From NCBI GenBank assembly GCA_944376125.1, contig CALWBQ010000034.1:1-64000 (forward strand): a stretch of DNA of 64,000 bases. The letters run 5' to 3'. Numbering within the stretch: position 1 is the first letter of the stretch; each line of letters starts with the position of its first letter. Made by a program: the position numbers and the translations under genes. Below, piece after piece: positions 47,808 through 56,796 of this stretch. This stretch comes from an uncultured Lachnospiraceae bacterium (GTDB taxonomy: Bacteria; Bacillota; Clostridia; Lachnospirales; Lachnospiraceae). The notes beneath the pieces are model-generated. The model saw nothing but the letters and a program-made list of their open reading frames with translations, did not search any database and was not told the DNA's origin.

Positions 47808-47931
47808 GCGGTTATTATACCATGCCCTCCGGGACATGGCTGCCTCCGGCGGATTTCTGCGCCCGGATTTCTGCGGTGAACGCAGAAGCCGGTATGCGCA
47901 GGTATAATAACCGCTCTGCGGTTATTATACC
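47808..47931. repeat. Small palindromic element with 14-bp terminal repeats
   Basis: Three copies of a 14-mer: GCGGTTATTATACC at 47808-47821 and 47918-47931, and its inverse at 47901-47914. Copies two and three form a perfect 14-bp hairpin with a 3-nt loop; copies one and two bound a 107-bp unit with further internal hairpins (TTCTGCG/CGCAGAA). The inverted 14-mer contains TATAAT. The surrounding gap 47776-48041 has no gene. MITE- or REP-like by structure; no target duplication was identified. Confidence 0.6.
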
Positions 47932-48041
47932 ATACCCGTCCCAATTTTAGAAGTGGAAACGGGTGATTTTTGCCTGGCACCCAGCCTTTAGACGGTATGC
48001 CCATCTCATTTTATACACTCTTATATGGGCTGCCTCATGTC

Positions 48042-49148
48042 TCACACCATCTCCGTCAGTTCCTTCAGCAAAGCTGGGACATCAATCCCCTGAGGGCAGT
48101 GTCCAGTGCAGGCGCCGCAGGCAATGCAGTCGCCTGGCTTTCCTGCAGATTCCACTTTCTGCATCTGCTCGGCTGCGGCTCTGTGCCCGTCTACTTTTCC
48201 GGTGTTGTACACCTTCAGATATTCCGGTATGTTAATCTGGGCCGGACATCCCTCTGTACAATAGCGGCAGGAGGTGCAAGGAACCACAACCTGACTGCGG
48301 AATTTCCTGCAGACATCCATCAGCAGCTTTTCATCGGCATCGCTCAGTTCTTTGCTGTCATTGAAAGTAGCAATGTTGTCCCGGATCTGTTCCATATCGG
48401 ACATTCCGCTCAGGATCACCTGCACATTTGGGAGTTTCCGCACCCAGCGCAGAGCCCATGAAGCAATGCTCCAATCCGGGTGAGCTGCTTTGAGCTCTGC
48501 CTCCGTCTCAGGAGTCAGGGATGCCAGCCTGCCGCCCCTCACCGGCTCCATCACCATGACAGGAATCTTCCTCTCTGTCAGGATTTGATATTCTTCCGCT
48601 GTGCGCCTAAAGGTCCAATCAAAGTAATTAATCTGAAGCTGTGCGAAATCCCAAGCGTGATGGTCTGCAAAGGCTGCCAGATTTTCCACGCTGGCGTGGG
48701 AAGAAAATCCCAGGAAGCGGATCCTCCCCCTCTCCTGCTGATCCAGGAAATACTCGATGCACCCGCTGTCCAGATACTGCCGGAAAGACTGGTCGGTCAC
48801 ACTGTGAATCAGATAAAAATCAACGTATTCCGTCTGCAGCCGGGAAAGCTGCTCTTCGAATACACCTTTATAATCCGGATTGGCTGATGCCATATATTTA
48901 GTAGCCAAACAGTAACTTCCTCGGGGATATTTTTTCATTACCTGCCCTAAAAACTTTTCCGATTCTCCGCCGTGGTACACGTAAGCAGTGTCGTAATAGT
49001 TGATTCCATGAGCCATAGCATAGTCAATAATCTCCTGGGCTTTCGGATCATCGATCTGCGATGCCGGCTCCTTCCCGGTCACAGGCAGGCGCATGGCCCC
49101 CATCCCCAGCCTGGATAAAGCAAGATCCTTGAATTTTTTCGTCTCCAT
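48042..49148 (-). CDS. Aldo/keto reductase with C-terminal 4Fe-4S domain
   Basis: 368 aa. N-terminal AKR barrel with active-site Asp/Tyr (YYDTAYVYHGGES), Lys (ATKYM) and His (FYLIHS), then a ferredoxin-like tail with two clusters: CTSCRYCTEGCP and CIACGACTGHCP. This fusion is widespread in anaerobic Firmicutes; substrates are poorly known. It has its own promoter and is divergent from tmcAL. Confidence 0.9.
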   Translation of the reverse strand: METKKFKDLALSRLGMGAMRLPVTGKEPASQIDDPKAQEIIDYAMAHGINYYDTAYVYHGGESEKFLGQVMKKYPRGSYCLATKYMASANPDYKGVFEEQLSRLQTEYVDFYLIHSVTDQSFRQYLDSGCIEYFLDQQERGRIRFLGFSSHASVENLAAFADHHAWDFAQLQINYFDWTFRRTAEEYQILTERKIPVMVMEPVRGGRLASLTPETEAELKAAHPDWSIASWALRWVRKLPNVQVILSGMSDMEQIRDNIATFNDSKELSDADEKLLMDVCRKFRSQVVVPCTSCRYCTEGCPAQINIPEYLKVYNTGKVDGHRAAAEQMQKVESAGKPGDCIACGACTGHCPQGIDVPALLKELTEMV

Positions 49149-49175
49149 AAGTCCCTCCCTCCATTTCTTTGTATG

Positions 49176-49205
49176 ATTATAACATACCGTCTGTCTTCAA
49201 GTCAA
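49176..49205 (-). promoter_or_regulatory. Promoter of the aldo/keto reductase gene
   Basis: Minus strand: TTGACT (49205-49200), 18-nt spacer, TATAAT (49181-49176), about 28 bp before the ATG. Confidence 0.6.
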
Positions 49206-49228
49206 AAAAACGTCCGGTAAAAAACCGC

Positions 49229-49257
49229 TTTACTCTCCCTTTCTTCTCTCCTATAAT
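49229..49257 (+). promoter_or_regulatory. Promoter of tmcAL
   Basis: Plus strand: TTTACT (49229-49234), 17-nt spacer, TATAAT (49252-49257), about 70 bp before the ATG at 49326. Confidence 0.55.
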
Positions 49258-49325
49258 AGTCTTGTAAGAAACCCTGACCCGGAATCGCTGAGATGTTGGC
49301 CAGGAGCAAAAAAGGAGGCAGGACC

Positions 49326-50630
49326 ATGAAGGTAACGGGAATCGTTGCAGAATATAATCCATTTCACACCGGACATTTATACCATCTGAATCAAGCCAGA
49401 AAACTGACCGGCGCTGATTTTATCGTGGTCGCCATGAGCGGGGACTTTGTGCAGAGAGGCGGCCCGGCCATTTTCGATAAATATACGCGGGCAGAGATGG
49501 CTCTTGCCTGCGGGGCTGACCTGGTTTTGGAACTCCCATCGCCTTTTGCTGTCAGCAGCGCAGAAGATTTTGCCTCCTGCGGGGTCGCTCTTTTAGACAG
49601 GCTGGGAACCATCGATTTTTTGTGCTTCGGCAGTGAATGCGGCGACTGTATTCCGCTTTTGTCTGCCGCTAAACTTCTGGTAGATGAGACAGACGAGTAT
49701 GCTCAGATTCTCCAGGACGAACTGAAAAAGGGAGCCACTTTTCCAGCCGCCAGGCAGACTGCCCTGGAGCAGCTCTATGGAGAAAGCGGGGATTCCTCTC
49801 TGGCTGCTCTGGTATCATCCCCCAACAATATCCTTGGGCTGGAATACTGCAAGGCAATCATTCGCCAGGATTCCTCTATCCTCCCGGTCACTCTGAGGCG
49901 TCAGGGTGCCGGATACCATGATGATCTCAGCGTCCATGGCTCTCCGGAAGGCCAGCCGGCCCATGCATCGGCCTCCGGTATTCGAAATACTCTGCGGCAG
50001 CTTTCTCCCTCATCTTCCTTTGTTCAGCTCTTTGACAGCCGGGCTTACCACACTCTCCTCCAATATATTCCGGAGGAAGCAAGAGAACTTTTCTCTCAGT
50101 CAAAACCTTTGTGGCCAGATGACTTTTCTTCTATATTAAATAGTTTTCTTCTGTCGTCTCTGAAAAACGGGGATCCCGCAGCCGCAGCTCTCAGTCAGTA
50201 TGGAGATATCTCTTCGGATATGGCTCTCCGCCTGGAACGCCTGCTCTTAGAGTTTGCCGGATGGGAGGGAAGGGCTGCCCAATTAAAGACCAAGCAGTAC
50301 ACATATACGCGGATCAACCGCGGGCTGACCCACCTCCTTTTAGGACTGAAGAAGAGCGAGATGGCTTTATGGAAAAAGAAGGGCTACGCTCTCTATGCCC
50401 GAATTCTGGGCTTTCAAAAGAGCGCATCCCCTCTCCTCTCTGTTCTGGAATATACCAGCCGTATTCCCCTGGTCTACAGCCCTGCGGCTGCTGTCAAGAG
50501 CCTGGAACCAGATGCCCTCTCCATGTTCCGCCAGGACCTCTATGCCAGCCACCTTTATCAGTGTGCTTACCAACAAAAGTATGGGGAATCCCCGAAAAAT
50601 GAATTCACCCGAAAAATGCTGGCCCTATAA
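49326..50630 (+). CDS. tmcAL: tRNA(Met) cytidine acetate ligase TmcAL
   Basis: About 434 aa from the ATG at 49326 (AAGGAGG 7 nt upstream). The N-terminus VTGIVAEYNPFHTGHLYHL holds the HxGH nucleotidyltransferase motif, and MSGDFVQRGGPA and SPNNILGLEY are typical of the YlbM family. It activates acetate with ATP and forms N4-acetylcytidine at the wobble position of elongator tRNA-Met. In many Firmicutes ylbM is close to yceD-rpmF; here about 4 kb separates them, with the acetate-producing ackA-pduL pair in between. Confidence 0.9.
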   Translation: MKVTGIVAEYNPFHTGHLYHLNQARKLTGADFIVVAMSGDFVQRGGPAIFDKYTRAEMALACGADLVLELPSPFAVSSAEDFASCGVALLDRLGTIDFLCFGSECGDCIPLLSAAKLLVDETDEYAQILQDELKKGATFPAARQTALEQLYGESGDSSLAALVSSPNNILGLEYCKAIIRQDSSILPVTLRRQGAGYHDDLSVHGSPEGQPAHASASGIRNTLRQLSPSSSFVQLFDSRAYHTLLQYIPEEARELFSQSKPLWPDDFSSILNSFLLSSLKNGDPAAAALSQYGDISSDMALRLERLLLEFAGWEGRAAQLKTKQYTYTRINRGLTHLLLGLKKSEMALWKKKGYALYARILGFQKSASPLLSVLEYTSRIPLVYSPAAAVKSLEPDALSMFRQDLYASHLYQCAYQQKYGESPKNEFTRKMLAL

Positions 50631-50653
50631 TCCAGAGGCCGCAGGTTTCTCTT

Positions 50654-52096
50654 TTAAGGCTCCTGCTTTAAAATCTCTTCCATCATCTGTCTGGCTTTTT
50701 CCGGATCCGCCTTGCCCTTCATGGCCTTCATCACCTGTCCCATAAGGAAGCCGAGGACCTTGACCTTCCCTTCCCGGTACTGGGTGACTGCGTCCGGATT
50801 GCTGTCAACCACGCTCTGCACGGCTTCCATCAGGAGGCCGTCATTTTTTACCACCCTCAGCCCCTTTTCCTCGATATAAGCCGTTGGTTCCTGATCCCGG
50901 TCAAAAATCTGCTCAAAGACCTCTCTGGCCCCTTGGTTAGTCAGCTCGCCTTTTTCTGTTTCCTGGATCAGAGCGGCCAGATGGGCCGGAGTAAAGCGAA
51001 TCTTTTCCGGCCTGACACCGCGGTCGTTGATCAGCCTCATCGTCTCCCCGGTCATCCAGTTGACAGACTTTTTGGGGTTCCCTGTCAGCTTGGCCGTCTC
51101 CTCAAAGATATCCGCCAAGTTCCGGTATTCCGTTACCATGACGGCCTCTTTCTCTGAAATTTTGTATTCCTCCTGATACCGCTTTACCCTCTCGTGAGCA
51201 AATTCTGGCTGGCGGGAACGGATGGCCTCCAGCCATTCCTCTGAGATCACCACCGGCGGCAGGTCTGGTTCAGGGAAATACCGGTAGTCTTTTGCATCCT
51301 CTTTGGAGCGCATAGCCCGGGAACTTTCTTTATTTTCATCCCAACGGCGGGTCTCCTGAATCACCGTTTTTCCTGCTTCCAGCAGTTCAATCTGACGTTC
51401 CCTTTCTCCATCAATGGCATGGGTGATTGCTTTGAAGGAGTTCAGGTTTTTCATCTCCGTCCGGGTTCCCAAAACACTGCTGCCCGCCTCTCTGACTGAG
51501 AGATTGACATCTGCTCTCATGGAGCCCTCCTGAAGCCTGCAGTCAGAAACGCCCAGATACTGGATGACAGAGCGGAGCTTCTCCAGATAAGCGATAACTT
51601 CCTGGGCATTTCTCATATCTGCTTCTGAGACAATCTCAATCAAAGGAACGCCGCTGCGATTAAAATCTACCAAGGAAGACTCTTCCCACTCATCATGAAT
51701 CAGTTTTCCGGCATCCTCCTCCATGTGGATCTCGTGGATACCGATCTTTTTAGGGCCAGCCGGCGTATCAATCTCTACCCACCCATTCTGACAGATAGGA
51801 ATATAAAACTGGGAAATCTGATAGTTTTGAGGATTATCCGGATAAAAGTAATTTTTCCTGTCAAAGCGGCTGAGCCGGTTGATATGACAGTTGCAGGCTA
51901 TCCCTACTGCAGCGGCGTATTCTACTACCTGCCGGTTGAGCACAGGCAGTGCCCCGGGAAATCCGGCGCAAACCGGGCAGGTCTGGGTGTTGGGCGCACC
52001 GCCGAACCTGGTGGAACAGCCGCAGAATATCTTAGATTTGGTGGCAAGCTCTACATGGACTTCCAGACCGATTACCGTCTCATACTGTTTTGCCAT
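50654..52096 (-). CDS. gatB: Asp-tRNA(Asn)/Glu-tRNA(Gln) amidotransferase subunit B
   Basis: About 480 aa from the ATG at 52096 (GGAGGG 8 nt upstream), overlapping the gatA end by 17 nt. GLEVHVELATKSKIFC and the TCPVCAGFPGALPVLN zinc-type segment are diagnostic. The C-terminal YqeY-like tail binds tRNA. It is the last gene of the aspS-gatC-gatA-gatB operon. Confidence 0.95.
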   Translation of the reverse strand: MAKQYETVIGLEVHVELATKSKIFCGCSTRFGGAPNTQTCPVCAGFPGALPVLNRQVVEYAAAVGIACNCHINRLSRFDRKNYFYPDNPQNYQISQFYIPICQNGWVEIDTPAGPKKIGIHEIHMEEDAGKLIHDEWEESSLVDFNRSGVPLIEIVSEADMRNAQEVIAYLEKLRSVIQYLGVSDCRLQEGSMRADVNLSVREAGSSVLGTRTEMKNLNSFKAITHAIDGERERQIELLEAGKTVIQETRRWDENKESSRAMRSKEDAKDYRYFPEPDLPPVVISEEWLEAIRSRQPEFAHERVKRYQEEYKISEKEAVMVTEYRNLADIFEETAKLTGNPKKSVNWMTGETMRLINDRGVRPEKIRFTPAHLAALIQETEKGELTNQGAREVFEQIFDRDQEPTAYIEEKGLRVVKNDGLLMEAVQSVVDSNPDAVTQYREGKVKVLGFLMGQVMKAMKGKADPEKARQMMEEILKQEP

Positions 52097-53567
52097 GAAC
52101 ATGTCCCTCCTTTTCAAAAGCCATATGCCAGGGCTCTAATGCCTGTTCCAGGCTGCAGGCCGCCTGAAATATCTTCCCTTCCTGGAAGCATCCGCCGATG
52201 ATCTGGACGCCTACAGGAAGGCCGTCCTCTGTCAGCCCAGCGGGAAGAGTCAATGCAGGAAGGCCCGCCAGATTAACAGAAACTGTGAAGATATCGCCCA
52301 GATACATCTGGATAGGATCCTTTAAGCTCTCTCCAATTCTGGTGGCAGCCGTAGGTGCTGCCGGCCCCAGAATCACATCATACTTGGAAAATGCCTGATC
52401 AAACTCTTCCTTGATCACCGCTTTGGCTCTCAATGCCTTCAGATAGTAGGCATCATAGTAGCCAGAGGAAAGTACGAAAGATCCCAGCATAATTCTTCGC
52501 TTCACCTCTGTCCCAAATCCCTGAGAGCGGCTTCTTTTATACATCTCATGGAGTCCCTCATACTCGCTTGCCCGGTAGCCATATTTCACGCCGTCAAACC
52601 GTGACAGATTGGAACTGGCCTCTGCTGATGCAATGATATAGTACGTTGGAATCGCATAGCGGGTATTCTTTAAAGAGCACTGCTCTACCGCAGCCCCGGC
52701 GGCCTCCAAAAGTGCTGCTGCCCGCTCTACAGCCTTCCGAACGTCCGGTTCCACGCCTTCCCCTACATACTCTTTTGGAATTCCCACCCGGAATCCCCTG
52801 ACATCACCTGTCAGGTTCTCAGAAAAGCGGAGATCCTGCCGCTTCATAGAGGTACTGTCCATGGGATCCCAGGACGCCACGGCCTCCAAAACTAGAGCAC
52901 AGTCCTTTACATTTTTCGCAATAGGGCCAATTTGATCCAGGGAGGAACCGTAGGCGATGAGGCCATTTCTGGACACTGTCCCGTAGGTTGGCTTCATCCC
53001 CGTAACACCGCACCAGGAACTGGGCTGGCGGATGGAGCCGCCTGTGTCAGACCCCAGGGCAAAAAATGCCTCCCCCGCGGCCACTGCAGCGCAGGAGCCG
53101 CCGGAAGAACCGCCTGGGACTCTTTCCCGGTCCCAGGGATTTCTAGTGATGCCAAAAGCAGAAGTCTCCGTGGTACTCCCCATGGCAAATTCATCCATAT
53201 TCGTCTTGCCAATGATAATGGCCCCTGCCCGTTCCAGACACCTGACCGCTTCCGCTGAATAGGGCGGTACAAAACCTTCCAGCATTTTTGAGCTGCAGGT
53301 GGTGGGAATTCCCGCTGTACAGATATTGTCCTTTACCGCTGTCGGAACCCCTGCCAGAGGGCCGCGGTACTGTCCATCCCGTATTCCTTTCTCTACCTTC
53401 TGAGCCCGTTTATAAGCGTACTCTTCCGTCACGGTGACAAAAGAGTGGATCTCCGGTTCCATCTGTCTGATCTGATCCAGAGAAGCCTTTACCGCCTCCA
53501 GAACGCTGATCTCTTTTCTTCGGATTTTTTCCGACAGTTCTGCTGCCGTAAACTGAATCAATTCCAT
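52080..53567 (-). CDS. gatA: Asp-tRNA(Asn)/Glu-tRNA(Gln) amidotransferase subunit A
   Basis: 495 aa amidase-signature enzyme. The catalytic Lys is in VPTAVKDNI and the Ser pair is in GSDTGGSIRQPSSWCG. It generates ammonia from Gln and passes it to GatB. The gap to gatC is 30 nt. Confidence 0.95.
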   Translation of the reverse strand: MELIQFTAAELSEKIRRKEISVLEAVKASLDQIRQMEPEIHSFVTVTEEYAYKRAQKVEKGIRDGQYRGPLAGVPTAVKDNICTAGIPTTCSSKMLEGFVPPYSAEAVRCLERAGAIIIGKTNMDEFAMGSTTETSAFGITRNPWDRERVPGGSSGGSCAAVAAGEAFFALGSDTGGSIRQPSSWCGVTGMKPTYGTVSRNGLIAYGSSLDQIGPIAKNVKDCALVLEAVASWDPMDSTSMKRQDLRFSENLTGDVRGFRVGIPKEYVGEGVEPDVRKAVERAAALLEAAGAAVEQCSLKNTRYAIPTYYIIASAEASSNLSRFDGVKYGYRASEYEGLHEMYKRSRSQGFGTEVKRRIMLGSFVLSSGYYDAYYLKALRAKAVIKEEFDQAFSKYDVILGPAAPTAATRIGESLKDPIQMYLGDIFTVSVNLAGLPALTLPAGLTEDGLPVGVQIIGGCFQEGKIFQAACSLEQALEPWHMAFEKEGHVHGKTV

Positions 53568-53597
53568 ATGGTATTCCCCTTTCCGCTTCCCGCTTTC

Positions 53598-53891
53598 CTA
53601 CTCGATGGTCTTCGGAACCTGATACTGCCCGTCCTTCTGTTTAGGAGCATTTTTCAGCATGGCCTCCCTGTCGTCCCCATTTACCGCCTCGTCATCCCTA
53701 AATACGTTCTGAATCGGAAAAATGTGGGGCATCGGCTCTGTCTGGCTGGTATCCAGCTCATTCAGCTGATCAATATAATCCAGCATCTTCTGCATATCTT
53801 CCATGGCCTGCTGCCTCTCGGTCTCTGTCAGTTCCAGTTTTGCCAGAATCGATACCTGGTCAATAATCTCACTGTCAATCTGCTGTGCCAT
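53598..53891 (-). CDS. gatC: Asp-tRNA(Asn)/Glu-tRNA(Gln) amidotransferase subunit C
   Basis: 97 aa, normal size. IDQVSILAKLELTETE at the N-terminus and the C-terminal FRDDEAVNGDDREAMLKNAP are standard GatC features. AAGGAGAG precedes the ATG. It lies 24 nt after aspS, in the order that allows assembly of a transamidosome-like complex. Confidence 0.94.
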   Translation of the reverse strand: MAQQIDSEIIDQVSILAKLELTETERQQAMEDMQKMLDYIDQLNELDTSQTEPMPHIFPIQNVFRDDEAVNGDDREAMLKNAPKQKDGQYQVPKTIE

Positions 53892-53915
53892 TCTTCTGCT
53901 CTCCTTTCATTTACC

Positions 53916-55247
53916 CTACGGTGTCAGCCTGCTTAAATCTCTTGGGAAAAGACATGCCTCCCGGACATTGTCTTTCCCTGCCAGCTTTGCGGTAAAACGC
54001 TCCAGCCCTATTCCCAGGCCGCCATGGGGAGGCATCCCGCACCGGAAGGTTTCCAAATATTCCTCCATTCCCTCCTCGCTCATTCCTCTGGCTTTCAGCT
54101 TTTCCATCAGCATTTTATAATCATGGATTCTCTGGCCGCCTGTGGTGATCTCCATCCCGTCAAACAGCAAGTCAAAACTCAGTGTGTATCTGGGATCCTG
54201 GGGATCATCCATGGCGTAGAACGGCCTCTTTTTGGAAGGGTAATGGGTGACAAATACAAAATCCGCTCCATATGTCTCTTGAAAATACCGTCCGATCAAC
54301 TGTTCTTCCTCCGGCTCCAGATCATAGGGGGAGCGGATCGGACGGCCATAGGTTTCAGACACCAGTTTTTTAGCCTCATCAAACCGGACAGCCGGAATCG
54401 TTTCTGCGTTAGGAATCTGAATTTCCAGGATCCGGCACTCTTCCTGATACTCATCCTTCAAGAGTTTGAAAACATACTGAATCATAGCGGTCTCCATCTC
54501 CATGATCTCTTCAAACCCTTCGATAAAGCCCATCTCAAAATCCATACTGGTGTATTCATTCAGATGGCGCTTGGTATTGTGCTTTTCGGCCCGGAACACT
54601 GGCCCCACTTCATAGACCTTGTCAAACACCCCGACCATCATCTGCTTATAAAACTGAGGGCTCTGGGCCAGCACTGCCGGGTGGTGAAAATAATCCAGGC
54701 GGAAAAGGTTGGAACCGCCCTCCGCTCCCTTTGCTCCGATCTTCGGGCTGTGAATCTCTGTAAAGCCCTGGCTGTGGAGGAAATCCCGGAACCCCTTTAC
54801 GATCCCCTCCTGGATCTTAAAAACTGCCCGCTCTCTAATATTTCTTAAAGAGATCGGCCTCCGGTCCAGCCTCGCTTCCAGAGAAGCACTCATTTTCCAT
54901 TTGCTTACCGGGAGGGGCAGGGGGCCCTCTGGAGCAGAAAGGATCTCAGCGGTCTTTAAGTGGAGCTCAATGCGGCGGGGAGCCCTCTCCTCTGGTTCCA
55001 AAGTTCCTGTCACTCTGATAAAGGCCCCTTCTCGCAGCAATTCCAGCGGGAATTCTGTCTCATCCTCCAGCCACACCATCTGCAGAAGCCCGCAGCGGCT
55101 TCTGAGGCCAATGAATGCCACCTTTCCCATATCCCGGATACTGTGGACAGCCCCCTCTGCTGTAACGGTCTTCCCCAGATACTCGGGGCTGGTCAATTCT
55201 TTTAGTGTCCGTACATCTTTCTTTTTTGGTCCTGTGATAAATTCCAT
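53916..55247 (-). CDS. Aspartyl-tRNA synthetase, archaeal/AspS2 type, probably nondiscriminating
   Basis: About 443 aa from the ATG at 55247 (AAGGAG and AGGAGG just upstream); a longer frame to 55412 runs into the T-box and is not used. N-terminal OB-fold anticodon domain (about 20-110) and a class II core with motif 2 (FRAEKHNTKRHLNEYTSMDFEM) and motif 3 (GGLGIGLERF). It lacks the bacterial insertion domain, marking it as the short archaeal type. Paired with gatCAB it most likely charges both tRNA-Asp and tRNA-Asn with Asp, the latter being amidated to Asn-tRNA. Whether a separate AsnRS or bacterial AspRS exists in the genome is unknown. Confidence 0.88.
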   Translation of the reverse strand: MEFITGPKKKDVRTLKELTSPEYLGKTVTAEGAVHSIRDMGKVAFIGLRSRCGLLQMVWLEDETEFPLELLREGAFIRVTGTLEPEERAPRRIELHLKTAEILSAPEGPLPLPVSKWKMSASLEARLDRRPISLRNIRERAVFKIQEGIVKGFRDFLHSQGFTEIHSPKIGAKGAEGGSNLFRLDYFHHPAVLAQSPQFYKQMMVGVFDKVYEVGPVFRAEKHNTKRHLNEYTSMDFEMGFIEGFEEIMEMETAMIQYVFKLLKDEYQEECRILEIQIPNAETIPAVRFDEAKKLVSETYGRPIRSPYDLEPEEEQLIGRYFQETYGADFVFVTHYPSKKRPFYAMDDPQDPRYTLSFDLLFDGMEITTGGQRIHDYKMLMEKLKARGMSEEGMEEYLETFRCGMPPHGGLGIGLERFTAKLAGKDNVREACLFPRDLSRLTP

Positions 55248-55290
55248 AATCTCCTTGCCTCCTGTTCTGAGTTCCGGGACCTTGCTGGAA

Positions 55291-55565
55291 ATAAAAGAAA
55301 CCCGCCCCGGAACATTCGCGCTTACGAATCTTCCGGGACGGGAATCTATCCCGCGGTGCCACCCGCATTGCAGGAAACCTCCTGCCTCTTCTTTCTGATG
55401 TTTAACGCCCATCCTGCGGGCTGCCCTCAGGAAAAGGATCTCCCTTTTCTTCGAACAGCCGGCTCCAGAGTGTTGCCATCTCCGCTTTCCCTGGTGGCGT
55501 TCTCAGTCTCATCGCCATTTCCTGTCAGGTTCCGCGGGTGGGTCTCCTTCTCTGCCGTTTGGTAA
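55291..55565 (-). promoter_or_regulatory. T-box riboswitch, specifier reads AAC (Asn)
   Basis: Leader of the aspS-gatCAB operon, in the largest gene-free stretch of the window. The T-box bulge sequence GGGTGGCACCGCGG lies at 55351-55366 on the minus strand. It is followed by a terminator of 18-bp arms (55301-55318 / 55326-55343, 16 matches) with a TTTCTTTT run. By hand folding, stem I closes with CAGAG/CUCUG, and the facing side of the specifier loop reads CAACA, placing the codon AAC at 55474-55472. Uncharged tRNA-Asn should bind and switch the terminator off. The fold was not computed. Confidence 0.85.
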
Positions 55566-55594
55566 TTTATATTACATATTTTTAATTTTGTCAA
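55566..55594 (-). promoter_or_regulatory. Promoter of the T-box operon
   Basis: Minus strand: TTGACA (55594-55589), 17-nt spacer, TATAAA (55571-55566). The -35 lies within the last codons of dapL, so this promoter is embedded in the upstream gene. Confidence 0.72.
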
Positions 55595-56789
55595 TCGCTT
55601 TCTGAGTATTTTCTTTTGTTCCAAAAGCTGTCAGACGAAAATACCCTTCTCCGCTGGGACCGAAACCGGACCCTGGAGTTCCTACGACCCCGGCCTCTTT
55701 TAGCAGCCTGTCAAAGAAGTCCCAGGAGGTGATTCCTCCTGGTGTCTTCATCCACACGTATGGGGAATCTACACCGCCGTACACCTCGTACCCGGCGGCC
55801 TTCAGGCCCTGATAAATCTCCGCGGCGTTTGCCATGTAGTAAGCAATTTGCTCCCGGATCTGTCTCTTCCCCTCATCTGTATAGACTGCCATTCCGGCTC
55901 TCTGAATAATATAGGGGACGCCGTTATACTTACTCCCCTGGCGCCGCAGCCACAGATCCTTTATGGCAACCCCGTCCCTTGTAAGATCCTTGGGAATGAC
56001 CATAAAGCCCAGACGGACACCGGTAAATCCGGCCTTTTTGGAGAAACTCTTGATCTCAATCGCGCAGGTTTTCGCCCCTTGGCACTGATAAATCGAATGG
56101 GGGATCTGGGAATTAGAGATATACGCCTCATACGCGGCATCGTAGAGGATCACAGCCCCTGTCTGGTTAGCATAATCTACCCATCTCTGGAGAGCTTCAA
56201 GGGAGATTGCCTCCCCTGTAGGATTGTTGGGGAAACAAAGGTAAATCAGATCTGGCTGTTCTTTCGGCAGCTCAGGGACAAACCCATTTTCCCTGGTACA
56301 TGGCATATAGATGACCTGGTCAAACATCCCAGTGCTCTCCTGGTATTTCCCTGTCCTCCCTGCCATAACATTAGAATCCAGGTATACCGGATAAACCGGG
56401 TCGCAGATAGCAATCCTGGCGTCTGGGGCAAACAGCTCCTGAACGTTGGCGCAGTCCCCCTTTGCGCCGTCAGACACAAAAATCTCATCTGCTGATATTT
56501 CACAGCCCAGAGGGCCGTAATCTTCACTGGCAATCTTCTCCCGGAGAAAATCATAGCCTTCATAGGGGGCATAGCCTTTAAACGTTTCCTGCCTCCCCAT
56601 CTCCTCGGAAGCCTGTTTTAATGCCTCCACCACAGCCGGGGCCAGCGGAAGGGTCACATCCCCGATGCCCAGCCGGATAATCTCTCTGCCCGGGTGCTGC
56701 TTCTGCTCCTCGTCTACCCGTCTGGCAATCTCAGCAAAAAGGTAATTTCCTGGTAGTTTTAAAAAATTCTTGTTGATTGACACTGCCAT
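55572..56789 (-). CDS. dapL: LL-diaminopimelate aminotransferase
   Basis: 405 aa, fold-type I aminotransferase. NKNFLKLPGNYLFAEIARRV at the N-terminus, CFPNNPTGE, and the PLP lysine in SFSKKAGFTGVRLGF are diagnostic of DapL. Converts tetrahydrodipicolinate to LL-diaminopimelate in one step, bypassing the succinyl/acetyl branches of lysine and cell-wall synthesis. It is third in glnA-like-ANTAR-dapL, with a 7-nt gap, drawing amino groups from glutamate made by the neighbouring gltBD. Confidence 0.92.
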   Translation of the reverse strand: MAVSINKNFLKLPGNYLFAEIARRVDEEQKQHPGREIIRLGIGDVTLPLAPAVVEALKQASEEMGRQETFKGYAPYEGYDFLREKIASEDYGPLGCEISADEIFVSDGAKGDCANVQELFAPDARIAICDPVYPVYLDSNVMAGRTGKYQESTGMFDQVIYMPCTRENGFVPELPKEQPDLIYLCFPNNPTGEAISLEALQRWVDYANQTGAVILYDAAYEAYISNSQIPHSIYQCQGAKTCAIEIKSFSKKAGFTGVRLGFMVIPKDLTRDGVAIKDLWLRRQGSKYNGVPYIIQRAGMAVYTDEGKRQIREQIAYYMANAAEIYQGLKAAGYEVYGGVDSPYVWMKTPGGITSWDFFDRLLKEAGVVGTPGSGFGPSGEGYFRLTAFGTKENTQKAIDKIKNM

Positions 56790-56796
56790 CTCTGTC

